Shown here one piece after another: positions 1 to 7,832 of a DNA stretch of 64,000 nucleotides. The DNA is from Alkaliphilus sp. B6464 (GTDB taxonomy: Bacteria > Bacillota > Clostridia > Peptostreptococcales > Natronincolaceae): NCBI RefSeq assembly GCF_018141165.1, contig NZ_CP058558.1:310001-374000 (forward strand). Direction: 5' to 3'. Every line of letters begins with the position of its first letter. Within the stretch, counting starts at the first letter, position 1. Both the position numbers and the translations under genes were made by a program. The notes under the pieces are model-generated. The model searched no databases and was not told the origin of the DNA. It saw nothing but the letters and a program-made list of their open reading frames with translations.

Positions 1-47
1 TTAATTCAAACATCTTTCATCGCATACAACATAAGGTTTTTTTATTT

Positions 48-248
48 TTAATATATTTTGTATGGCACTGTTGCCATGGTAGATATTTCTACGTTTTGAG
101 GTGTTGTAGTCTCAATTACTGGAGTCACTACTTTATCAATTGCTAAAACTATTAATTTATCCAGTAATAAATCTAAATTTGTGTTCATTGCTATTGATGT
201 TGTAATAAGTGTTGCAATATAGTTTGATTTCAAAATTGCATTTATCAC
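48..248 (-). CDS. Small hypothetical protein (66 aa)
   Basis: Unrecognised 66-residue protein. The start is a GTG preceded on the minus strand by AAGGGGGT about 8 bases upstream, which is the main argument that it is real. The chain is rich in Ile, Thr and Val with no clear membrane segment or motif. It is divergent from the topoisomerase gene at 415. No function can be assigned. Confidence 0.45.
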   Translation of the reverse strand: MINAILKSNYIATLITTSIAMNTNLDLLLDKLIVLAIDKVVTPVIETTTPQNVEISTMATVPYKIY

Positions 249-414
249 TTACAAGTACCCCCTTAATTAATTTTTACAAGTCCCTAATATGATCAATAGA
301 ATCCTTTGACTTGTGCGATTATATTGTAATTAATTATATTAAAATGATTCAAGTATATTTTAAAGAAATAATGTTTTATTTTAACGACAAAACTTACTCA
401 AAGGAGGTATGAGC

Positions 415-2649
415 ATGTTAAACAAAAATGAAATTATAGATAATAATATTATTGAAGTTGCTCTTGAAGATGAAATGCATGTCAGTTTTTTAAACTATTC
501 AGGGGAAGTTATTGAAAACAGAGCAATACCCAGTGTATATGATGGACTTAAACCAGTTCTAAGAAGAATCTTATATGCCATGGAGGAATTAGGCCTTACA
601 TGTGACAAACCACATCGTAAATCGGCTCGTATAGTCGGAGATTGTTTAGGAAAATGGCACCCTCATGGTGATTCATCTGTGTATGAGGCAATGGTTAGGA
701 TGAGTCAATGGTGGTCAGTAAGATACCCTTTAGTAGATTTGCAAGGCAATGGAGGCTCTATTGACGGAGATTCCCCTGCTGCTATGAGGTATACAGAGGC
801 AAGGATGGCTCCTATTGTGGAAGAATTTTTAAAAGACCTTAAAAAAAATACAGTTAATTGGAAAAATAACTTTGATGACACTATGAAAGAACCTGAAATA
901 CTTCCTACCATTCTACCAAATTATTTATTAAATGGTGGAAGTGGTATTGCTGTTGGGGTGGCTTGTGATATTCCATCTCATAATTTAAGTGAACTGGTAA
1001 ACGGCATTATAGCATTTATTAATAATCCAGAGATTGAATTAACTCAACTTCTTAAAATTATTAAAGGACCAGACCTTCCCACTGGCGGAATTGCTGAAGG
1101 CAAAGACTTTTATGAAATTTATAGAACCGGGGAAGGAAAGTTTAAAGTTAGAGCAAAACATCATATAGAAGATCTTAAAGGTGGAAAAAAATTAATTGTA
1201 ATCACCGAAATTCCTTATCAAACTAAAAAAAGCACTATTCTTGCTAAATTAGGAGACCTTTATGTTAATAAAAAATTAGAAGGTGTAACTGATGTAAGAG
1301 ATGAATCTAATTTAGAAGAAGGCATTAGAATAGTAATTGAAGTTAAAAAGGATATAGATCCGAATTATGTTTTAAAGAAAATCTTCAAGAAAACTGATTT
1401 AGAGTCTACTCAAAGTGTTAGTATGAGAGCGATAGTTAAAGGAAAGTTAAAAACACTATCTCTAGTTGACTACTTTAAGGAGTATCTAGGTTTTCAAAAG
1501 GATGTATTGATTAAAAAAACAAACTATTCACTAACAAAACATAGACATGATCTGCATATTCAGGAAGGATTCTTAATTTGTTTGGAGGATATCTTTGCGA
1601 TAGTAGAAACAATTGCAAAGAGTAGAAACCCTAAAACAGCAAAAGATAATTTAATAAAAAAGTTTGGACTTGATGAAATACAAGCACAAGCAGTATTAGA
1701 TTTAAGATTGTCTAAACTAACTTCTCTTGGTAAAACAGAAACCAAGAATAAGATCAAAGAATTAAAAGATGAAATCAAAAGACTAGAACTCCTTATTTCC
1801 TGTGATGAAAACATTTTTGACCATATAAAATCTGTACTTAAAGATATTGATAAGAGATATGGAGACAAAAGAAGAACTAAGATTGTTAAAAACCTAAATG
1901 TTATTGAGGCAGAAAAACCTGTGGTAGAATTTAATATTGTTATAAAAGATAGAAACATTAGAACTTATCAAACAAAAAACTTTAAATCTGATGGTGGCAT
2001 TGTTCTGAGCACAGATAATACTAAAGATTTAATTCTTATTACTAAAAATGGAGACTATTTTAAGTATGAAGCCGAAAAGATACCTCCAAAAGTCCCTGTA
2101 GACATCATAGGAGCCTTTGTAACAGACTTTAATGGTGATAGTAGGGTAATCGCATTGATAACGTCACAAGGCCAAATAAAGAGGTCTTATTTGAGTGATT
2201 ATAATATAAATAGAACTCAATCAAGTGCTATTAAATTAGAGAAAGATGATGAATTAATTTACTGTTTAGTAGGAGAAGAAAATACGGAACAATCTATTGT
2301 GACAATAGGATCTTTACAAAACTATAATTGTGTTAAATTATCGGATGTAGATATTACAGGACGAAACACTAAGGGAATTAAAGTAATGAAGTTAGAGGGT
2401 AATGAAACCGTAGAAAATGTATTTATTAAACAAGAAGTAGAAAACATTGTACTTAAATTAGAAGATCAAGAAATTAGAGTGTCTACCACGAATATTGAGG
2501 ATAATGAAAATAATAAAAGATTCCAACTAAAAAATATTCTGCCATGGGGTAAAAAGACAAAAGTTATTTTAGGATATGAGTTAGAGTTTAAATCCGAGAA
2601 TACTTCAGAAGAAATTACTGTCGATAGCCAAACACAATTAACTTTTTGA
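415..2649 (+). CDS. Type II topoisomerase subunit A (ParC/GyrA family)
   Basis: DNA cleavage-rejoining subunit of a topoisomerase IV or gyrase-like enzyme. The breakage-reunion domain is intact, with the motif [13 protein letters not shown] containing the catalytic Tyr (about residue 126) that forms the covalent DNA link. The C-terminal part has degenerate beta-pinwheel blades but I see no QRRGGKG-type GyrA box, so it is more ParC-like. An upstream in-frame ATG at 409 is only 1 base from the AAGGAGG at 401-407; the ATG at 415 is correctly spaced at 7 bases and is the better start (744 aa). No ParE/GyrB partner is encoded anywhere in the window, so the subunit must pair with a protein encoded elsewhere. 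A hairpin terminator follows at 2659. Confidence 0.93.
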   Translation: MLNKNEIIDNNIIEVALEDEMHVSFLNYSGEVIENRAIPSVYDGLKPVLRRILYAMEELGLTCDKPHRKSARIVGDCLGKWHPHGDSSVYEAMVRMSQWWSVRYPLVDLQGNGGSIDGDSPAAMRYTEARMAPIVEEFLKDLKKNTVNWKNNFDDTMKEPEILPTILPNYLLNGGSGIAVGVACDIPSHNLSELVNGIIAFINNPEIELTQLLKIIKGPDLPTGGIAEGKDFYEIYRTGEGKFKVRAKHHIEDLKGGKKLIVITEIPYQTKKSTILAKLGDLYVNKKLEGVTDVRDESNLEEGIRIVIEVKKDIDPNYVLKKIFKKTDLESTQSVSMRAIVKGKLKTLSLVDYFKEYLGFQKDVLIKKTNYSLTKHRHDLHIQEGFLICLEDIFAIVETIAKSRNPKTAKDNLIKKFGLDEIQAQAVLDLRLSKLTSLGKTETKNKIKELKDEIKRLELLISCDENIFDHIKSVLKDIDKRYGDKRRTKIVKNLNVIEAEKPVVEFNIVIKDRNIRTYQTKNFKSDGGIVLSTDNTKDLILITKNGDYFKYEAEKIPPKVPVDIIGAFVTDFNGDSRVIALITSQGQIKRSYLSDYNINRTQSSAIKLEKDDELIYCLVGEENTEQSIVTIGSLQNYNCVKLSDVDITGRNTKGIKVMKLEGNETVENVFIKQEVENIVLKLEDQEIRVSTTNIEDNENNKRFQLKNILPWGKKTKVILGYELEFKSENTSEEITVDSQTQLTF

Positions 2650-2658
2650 TAAAACAAG

Positions 2659-2693
2659 GTCTATGTACTAATAGTGCATAGACTTTATTTTAT
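2659..2693 (+). terminator. Rho-independent terminator after topoisomerase gene
   Basis: Inverted repeat GTCTATGTAC / GTGCATAGAC (one G-T pair) followed by TTTATTTTAT, just downstream of the topoisomerase stop codon. Confidence 0.8.
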
Positions 2694-2779
2694 TTACTTG
2701 AAATATATTAAAATTAATTTTTAAAATTAAGGCACATATTATATTTGGATTTAATACATATCACAAGGAGGGATTTAAA

Positions 2780-3580
2780 ATGAAAAGAATTAAAGATTTT
2801 TTTAGTAAAATGGATAAAAAGAAAGTGATTATTGTATCACTATATCTCGGAATTGCATTTTTACTTCAATACTTAACAGAATTCATGACAAAATCAAAAA
2901 TACCATTTGCTTTAATTGGTATGCTATGTCCTTTCATTTATTCTGAAAATGTTACTCATTGTCTAACTAAAAATTCTAAAAAATTATTACTCTATGCAAA
3001 CATTTTTTTTAGAACTATTACATTTGCATTTGGGCTTGCATTTTGGATAAATGCTTATCACAAAGATGCATTTTATGTAAACAATCATACTATACTAGGT
3101 ATTATATTTTTATTGTTCACTGTATTATGCAGCAAAAGAATAACTTATAGCATAATAGGTATCGTGGCCATAAATATAACTGCTTATGTTGGATTTGGTG
3201 ATACTTACAAACTATTTGCAATTGGGTTCGCTACTTTTTTCATAATAGAGATTTTTAGAGGTGCTAAGTTTCAGTTATTTGCACCATTTAGTAAAACAGT
3301 TTTTTTTATTGATTTAAATAAAATCAAGTTAAACAAAAGGATTACTATTAGTTTTGTTATTTCTTTAATGGCTATGGCTGTTGTAATTTCAAGTATGGTA
3401 GGAGAACCTTTTTATGATGCATATGCAAAAACCAATAAGACGATCTCAATTAAACAGGACAATAATGAATTTAGTAACCAAGATTCTGAAACCAAACAGA
3501 AAATAGATAAAACTGTTAATGAAATAAAAAATACTACCATAACTATCAAAGATAAAGTTTTTGGTAAATTTAAAAGATAA
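2780..3580 (+). CDS. Polytopic membrane protein, unknown function
   Basis: Protein of 266 residues with about six or seven hydrophobic segments (roughly residues 15-32, 41-53, 70-90, 102-118, 121-136, 142-156 and 186-205) and a hydrophilic Lys/Asn-rich tail of about 55 residues after the last one. A strong AAGGAGGG lies just before the ATG. Upstream, CTTGAAAT followed by AT-rich sequence resembles the SigA-type promoters seen elsewhere in the window. I do not recognise the family. Confidence 0.8.
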   Translation: MKRIKDFFSKMDKKKVIIVSLYLGIAFLLQYLTEFMTKSKIPFALIGMLCPFIYSENVTHCLTKNSKKLLLYANIFFRTITFAFGLAFWINAYHKDAFYVNNHTILGIIFLLFTVLCSKRITYSIIGIVAINITAYVGFGDTYKLFAIGFATFFIIEIFRGAKFQLFAPFSKTVFFIDLNKIKLNKRITISFVISLMAMAVVISSMVGEPFYDAYAKTNKTISIKQDNNEFSNQDSETKQKIDKTVNEIKNTTITIKDKVFGKFKR

Positions 3581-3638
3581 AAAATATCAATATCAAGATT
3601 TTGGAGTATAAAGATATTGAAATTAAGGAGGAATTATT

Positions 3639-4067
3639 ATGTGTAAAGTTCATGGTGATAAATTTATTGCAAGTTGTATTGTTTTAGAAGGGTTTGAATG
3701 TTGTGCTTGTTGTTCTAAATCGGAGGAAGGATGCGAATATTCAGTTGGTAAATATGATGAAGTAGGAAGTAAACTATCAAATAAACTTCATAATACTATT
3801 TTGAATAAAATAAAACAAAATGCGTACAAAGGTTATCCTTACGAAGATAAAGAAATGGCAATAATGATTGCTGAAATGGATAGGATAAATATAGATAAGT
3901 ATCCCGAATTGTTAATCATTAGAGAAATCTTTAGAAAGTGTGCTGAATCAAAAGAGTATGAAAACTTTGCAAGAATGACTTTAAATAATGAATTTGTTAA
4001 AAGTTTAGATTCTTATTTGAAGTCTGTGGAAAATAGAAAAAATGCAGGTTACGATATTACCATATAA
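3639..4067 (+). CDS. Cys-rich N-terminal hypothetical protein
   Basis: Protein of 142 residues with seven cysteines in the first 32 residues (positions 2, 13, 21, 22, 24, 25, 32) plus His5; the core motif is FECCACC. This arrangement suggests metal or Fe-S binding. The rest is a charged, probably helical domain without cysteines. It has a good ribosome binding site (AAGGAGGA). It follows the membrane protein by 58 bases, so the two may be cotranscribed, and is followed by a terminator at 4098. Family unknown. Confidence 0.75.
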   Translation: MCKVHGDKFIASCIVLEGFECCACCSKSEEGCEYSVGKYDEVGSKLSNKLHNTILNKIKQNAYKGYPYEDKEMAIMIAEMDRINIDKYPELLIIREIFRKCAESKEYENFARMTLNNEFVKSLDSYLKSVENRKNAGYDITI

Positions 4068-4097
4068 AAAGTTGAAGTCTTATAATACAAATTATAT

Positions 4098-4126
4098 AAA
4101 AAAAGTACCAAACGGTACTTTTTTAT
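4098..4126 (+). terminator. Rho-independent terminator
   Basis: AAAAAAGTACC, a four-base loop, then GGTACTTTTTT; it ends the 2780-4067 gene pair. Confidence 0.85.
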
Positions 4127-4371
4127 ATGTGTAATTTTAATAAAATTTAATATTTGTTCCTTTTTCTATTAAAACGTTATGATTAATACGCCTTGTTTTT
4201 ATGTTCTTTGATATTTTAAGCACAACTGGTACTTTATCCCTATCAAATAAAGAGATTTATAATAATGTTGCTGATCTTGATTATTGATCATATCATGTTT
4301 AACTACTTACTTCTATAAATTAAACACTTAATTTACATAGAGGCATTATATAAATTATGAAAGAATAAATC
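4127..4371. other. Intergenic stretch, no gene seen
   Basis: This lies between convergent transcription units. I see no ORF with a ribosome binding site, no repeat and no RNA gene; it is bounded by a plus-strand and a minus-strand terminator. Confidence 0.6.
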
Positions 4372-4423
4372 AATAAAAAAGGCACACTTATCCCATTTTT
4401 TAATTATATAGGATAAGTATGCC
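4372..4423 (-). terminator. Terminator of first parMR operon
   Basis: Imperfect inverted repeat GGCACACTTATCC / GGATAAGTATGCC (one mismatch) with an A6 tract on the plus strand, giving a T tract on the minus strand. It lies downstream of the ParR-like gene. Confidence 0.8.
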
Positions 4424-4474
4424 GATTGTATAAAATATTAAATAAAAGAATATAGTTTTTATTAAGGATACTTT

Positions 4475-5020
4475 CTATTGTGTTTTTTTCCTTCTATTTA
4501 CACCAAAAGCACCTGCTAAAGAATTTATTTGATTTGCTAACTCTTTTTGTTTTTGTTGCTTTTCTTCAACTTGAATTTTTTTATTTCCAATTTCCGGTAT
4601 TGTAATTATTTTATCAGTTGATCTATTTCTGTCTGATGCTCTTTCCATTTTAGAAATATCATTATTTCCATTTAAGTAATATCGAATCATTTGTTTTAAT
4701 TCATAACCGATTATCTTGCCATCATTCTCCATGTCTGTAACATATCTAAATACATCATAATCTCTTTTTCCTATGCTAATAGGTTTACGGAATGGCTTTT
4801 TAACTTCATTTTTAATTTTATAAATTGGTATCTGGTATGTGTTATCCTGACCTTCATATGCCCTAATCATATCTTTTATGACCTGAGCAAATCTACCGTC
4901 AGGAATTGAATCAGCCCAATGCCACAAGTCTATGTCTTTTTTTCCAAAATTAATATAGATATTCTTAGACGGTTTTCCATCCAAGAAATCTATTTCCTGC
5001 TCTTTAGTCGAATTAGACAT
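4475..5020 (-). CDS. ParR-like partition adaptor with duplicated RHH-like unit
   Basis: Protein of 181 residues directly downstream of an actin-like ATPase gene (11-bp gap), the usual place for the centromere-binding adaptor of a type II partition system. It contains the same pattern twice: INFGKKDIDLWHWADS...IKDMIRAYEG (about residues 24-60) and ISIGKRDYDVFRYVTD...LKQMIRYYLN (about 82-118). Each unit has a short beta strand then two helices, as expected of ribbon-helix-helix folds, so one chain may form a pseudo-dimer. The C-terminal third is Gln/Lys-rich and ends in a basic tail. Identification rests on context and predicted fold, not on close similarity to a named ParR. Confidence 0.7.
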   Translation of the reverse strand: MSNSTKEQEIDFLDGKPSKNIYINFGKKDIDLWHWADSIPDGRFAQVIKDMIRAYEGQDNTYQIPIYKIKNEVKKPFRKPISIGKRDYDVFRYVTDMENDGKIIGYELKQMIRYYLNGNNDISKMERASDRNRSTDKIITIPEIGNKKIQVEEKQQKQKELANQINSLAGAFGVNRRKKTQ

Positions 5021-5031
5021 GTATAAATTAC

Positions 5032-6351
5032 CTATTCTGTGATTTCTTCGGATTCACAAGTGGCTGCTACTTCTTCATCCTTAAGGCTTTCCAATCCCTT
5101 TACTTCTTTTGCTTCCTCGATATATCCAATTTCATCTCTATAGTTAATTATAATGTAATTAAAGAAACCTACGCTATTAGCATATACACAGTCAAAATCT
5201 TCATTTTTATCTGTTGAATCTTTTACCTCTGCAAGTTGAATATTTTTAGGAATGTTTAATTGGAAAAATGGGAAAAATACTTTGCCTGTTCCTCCAGTAA
5301 CAATTATGGAATCAACATTATTAAATCCTCTATATTGTTGATTTAGCATTTTAATATTATCTTCAGCAAAATTTATTGTGCTTAATTTAATATCTGGGTC
5401 TAAATCATATTTTTGATTGCCATTATACCAAATAAATCTTTCACCTTGATCTTTACTTAAATAATAATTAAACTGATGAAGTTGAAGCATGATATCAGTT
5501 TTTTCTGCTATTGTATCTCTAGCCTCATTAAATATATCTTTCATAGCGAGTGTTGGATCAGTTGTAGAATTAACAATATTTCCATTTTCAATAAGGAACG
5601 TATCAATTGTTCCAAAACCACCATCATATATTAAAGTTCTATCTTTTTTTAATAAATTTTCATTTATAATTTTCCCTTTTCTGTCAGACGCTAAACTTAA
5701 AAGAGTTCCGAATGGTTGACTAAGAACACTAATATTTTCTTCTTCAACGTCTACCTTTATTTTCTGCCAGTCTCTACTCCCTATTTTTATTTCAAATTCA
5801 TGATGTCCCATTAATAAGTCAATATAGGAATCAGCATGTGAATCAACTTGTTTTTCAGGAAGTCCTACACATAATCTAATGGCAGGGTTTTTAACAAATG
5901 AAAAATCATCTTTCATTAATGCTAAAGCAATACCAACTCGATTGAGAACTAAATTTTCTTCACTATTAAGCCTATTTTCTGTATACAAAGTATCTTCATT
6001 AGTTAATTGGTCAAATGTTCTATTTATAACTGCATGGCCAACCAACCAAATATCTCTATCGCTTGTCTTATAAAGTATGTAACAGTCATCAGAATATTTG
6101 ATATTGTCTAAATCTCTTTTTCTAATTTTTCTCACTACTGATGGATATTTATGATATCCAAACATACTAAATATTTTAGTTGCAGAAAAGCCAACATCTA
6201 GCCCTATTGGCATCATTTCTCTTATATCGGTGATAAAAGGAATATTTAAATTTCTAAAATTATATTCTGTTTCTGCTGCCATACCCCCAACATTTATGTG
6301 AGAATTTTTTTCGTCAATATTTAAGATATTTAACTTATTAAAGTTACTCAT
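5032..6351 (-). CDS. ParM-like actin-family ATPase (partition filament), copy 1
   Basis: Filament-forming ATPase of the actin/ParM/Alp group that would move plasmid copies apart. Phosphate-1 motif IGLDVGFSATK at residues 49-59, phosphate-2 motif DGGFGTID at 243-250 and adenosine motif VTGGTG at 351-356 are all present. The phosphate-1 motif lies about 48 residues in, against roughly 5-10 in typical ParM proteins, so there is an N-terminal extension. The start is supported by AAGGAGG on the minus strand at the right distance. The C-terminus is an acidic tail. It is cotranscribed with the ParR-like gene, and the upstream region holds a 21-bp repeat array. Confidence 0.88.
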   Translation of the reverse strand: MSNFNKLNILNIDEKNSHINVGGMAAETEYNFRNLNIPFITDIREMMPIGLDVGFSATKIFSMFGYHKYPSVVRKIRKRDLDNIKYSDDCYILYKTSDRDIWLVGHAVINRTFDQLTNEDTLYTENRLNSEENLVLNRVGIALALMKDDFSFVKNPAIRLCVGLPEKQVDSHADSYIDLLMGHHEFEIKIGSRDWQKIKVDVEEENISVLSQPFGTLLSLASDRKGKIINENLLKKDRTLIYDGGFGTIDTFLIENGNIVNSTTDPTLAMKDIFNEARDTIAEKTDIMLQLHQFNYYLSKDQGERFIWYNGNQKYDLDPDIKLSTINFAEDNIKMLNQQYRGFNNVDSIIVTGGTGKVFFPFFQLNIPKNIQLAEVKDSTDKNEDFDCVYANSVGFFNYIIINYRDEIGYIEEAKEVKGLESLKDEEVAATCESEEITE

Positions 6352-6446
6352 TTAGACTTGTCCTCCTTTTGTTCTTTTTGTTAAATATTTCTAACAATAA
6401 AATAACACTAATAAAATTATTTGTCAATCTGATATATGAAAAATAA

Positions 6447-6607
6447 CATAGAATTTATGATAAAGTTCATAAAATGCACAAACCATGTGTAAAATGACAT
6501 GTATTATATGTAAAAAAACATAAAAATGTGATAAAACTCACATATAGTATGTAAATCATCATATAACATATGAATATTATCATAAAGTTTATGCAAATTA
6601 TCATATG
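6447..6607. repeat. ~21-bp direct-repeat array, candidate parC centromere
   Basis: CATA boxes start at about 6447, 6468, 6519, 6541, 6560, 6581 and 6602, mostly 19-22 bp apart, with a CATG variant at 6498. TATG boxes interleave at 6435, 6456, 6548, 6569 and 6590, also 21 apart. The unit approximates CATAnAnnnTATGnAAAnnnn. It lies immediately upstream of the actin-like ATPase gene, where type II partition systems keep the centromere and autoregulatory operator. Two-helical-turn periodicity fits cooperative loading of an RHH protein. Confidence 0.65.
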
Positions 6608-6783
6608 TTCCAAAATTCCATTAAATTGTTTTTCAAAGAGAAAAAAATGTTAAACTCTAAATTTCTTCTATAATAATTCGAACTCAGAGATAAAGAAAAC
6701 ACAATAACGGTTTCGTTTGTACTTATTTAACTAAGGACAAGAAAGGAAAACAAAATTTCTTTTTTGTTACGCTATTATATAAA
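6608..6783. other. Rest of parMR upstream region
   Basis: AT-rich leader between the repeat array and the terminator of the RacA-like gene. It must hold the promoter for the minus-strand ATPase gene if that is not inside the repeats, but I cannot pick out a convincing one. No ORF with a ribosome binding site. Confidence 0.5.
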
Positions 6784-6820
6784 TAAAAAACCATAACAGT
6801 ACTTGTAAACTGATTATGGT
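6784..6820 (-). terminator. Terminator after RacA-like gene
   Basis: On the minus strand ACCATAATCAG pairs with CTGTTATGGT (one bulge), followed by TTTTTATTT. Confidence 0.75.
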
Positions 6821-6889
6821 AATTAATTTAAAAAGAAAGTAAACAGTAATTTCAATTTCGTTTCACTTATCAACTTATTCACGAATTAA

Positions 6890-7609
6890 TTATCTAGAAA
6901 AGAAACCGAAAATACCCTTTCGTTTTGCAGAATTATCTTTATTTCTAAATTTTTCTTCCACCAAATTATGCATTTTACTCATATTTTCTTCGATTCTGCG
7001 TATTTCATCTTTGTTAATAGAAAATTGTTCAATAGCCTCTCTTGTTATTTTGTTATCTTCTTTAATCTCTTTTATTGCATTTCTGGTATTCTCGTTATCT
7101 TTTTTTACTTCATCTTTTATGGATTTAAAAGAGTATTCGATATCTTTAGTTGTAGCAAGTTGTTTAATTGAGTTTTGTAACATATCCTGAATGGTTGGAA
7201 TTAGATTGGATTGTAGTTCAGCCTTCACTATTTCTTGTAACCTATCATCCATTTTTGAAGATATAGCATTAATAAGTTCTTGCATCTTATCATGTTGATC
7301 AAATATTGGTGATGATAATTTCCCTTCAGGAGAAGATAAAAATTCATGCACTTGTTTTACGCTTAAGCCATCTGCTTTAAGTAAATCTAAAATATACCTT
7401 AATTCTTCAATATTCTTTTCGGTATATGTTCTATGCTCTCCCGGATTATGCTCCAATGTCATATACTCCTGAAATTCTCTGCAATAATAACGAATCATCG
7501 CAGGTGTTTCATCAAGAATTGATGCAACGTCTCCTGTTTTATATGTCAGTGGCTTTCCATTGATATTTCTTTCCTCAATATCTAAATTGTTGATTTCATC
7601 ATCATTCAC
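6890..7609 (-). CDS. MerR-type HTH plus coiled-coil protein, RacA-like
   Basis: N-terminal MerR-like winged helix (about residues 20-90: TYKTGDVASILDE, then EHRTYTEKNIEELRYILDLL) followed by a long coiled coil (about 110-215) and a C-terminal basic, aromatic tail ending KGIFGFFSR that could form a membrane-binding amphipathic helix. This architecture resembles RacA of Bacillus, which tethers DNA to the cell pole. The coding frame can begin at GTG 7615, but that codon abuts AGGAGG; GTG 7609 is spaced correctly and is preferred. Position next to the centromere repeats suggests a role in anchoring or regulating the element. It could instead be a simple transcriptional regulator. Confidence 0.72.
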   Translation of the reverse strand: MNDDEINNLDIEERNINGKPLTYKTGDVASILDETPAMIRYYCREFQEYMTLEHNPGEHRTYTEKNIEELRYILDLLKADGLSVKQVHEFLSSPEGKLSSPIFDQHDKMQELINAISSKMDDRLQEIVKAELQSNLIPTIQDMLQNSIKQLATTKDIEYSFKSIKDEVKKDNENTRNAIKEIKEDNKITREAIEQFSINKDEIRRIEENMSKMHNLVEEKFRNKDNSAKRKGIFGFFSR

Positions 7610-7626
7610 CGTCACCCCTCCTTTTT

Positions 7627-7640
7627 ATGTGTTATGTTGA
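7627..7640 (+). promoter_or_regulatory. TGTGTTATGTT box upstream of secA
   Basis: One copy of the recurrent box (ATGTGTTATGTTGA). It is about 195 bp before the secA start and also abuts the ribosome binding site of the divergent RacA-like gene, so assignment to secA is uncertain. Confidence 0.35.
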
Positions 7641-7832
7641 TCTTTAAATATATAATGTTACAAACATATAAAAACAAAAAAGAAACTACGTTTTTATTGC
7701 GTTTTATTTTGCTTTGCTTTCGTTATATATATTCTATCATTAATTGTAAAAAAATTCGATAAGAATTGGACATTTATATGTTTTTTACTATAATGATTCA
7801 TTGCAATTTTAATTAAATTTGGAGGTGGAATT

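Noticed and set aside
705-911. 68-codon minus-strand ORF
   Set aside because: Antisense to the catalytic region of the topoisomerase gene; a shadow.
1560-1958. 132-codon minus-strand ORF inside the topoisomerase gene
   Set aside because: It is antisense to a strongly conserved gene, is low-complexity Ser/Ile/Leu-rich, and has no ribosome binding site; a shadow frame.
5032-6351. Internal start at Met46/47 giving a standard-length ParM
   Set aside because: The upstream ATG at 6351 has a proper AAGGAGG, whereas the internal Met codons have only a weak AAGAGAA-like sequence; the N-terminal extension appears genuine.
6447-6607. CRISPR array interpretation of the 21-bp repeats
   Set aside because: The repeats are degenerate, have no unique spacers of constant size, and no cas genes are nearby.
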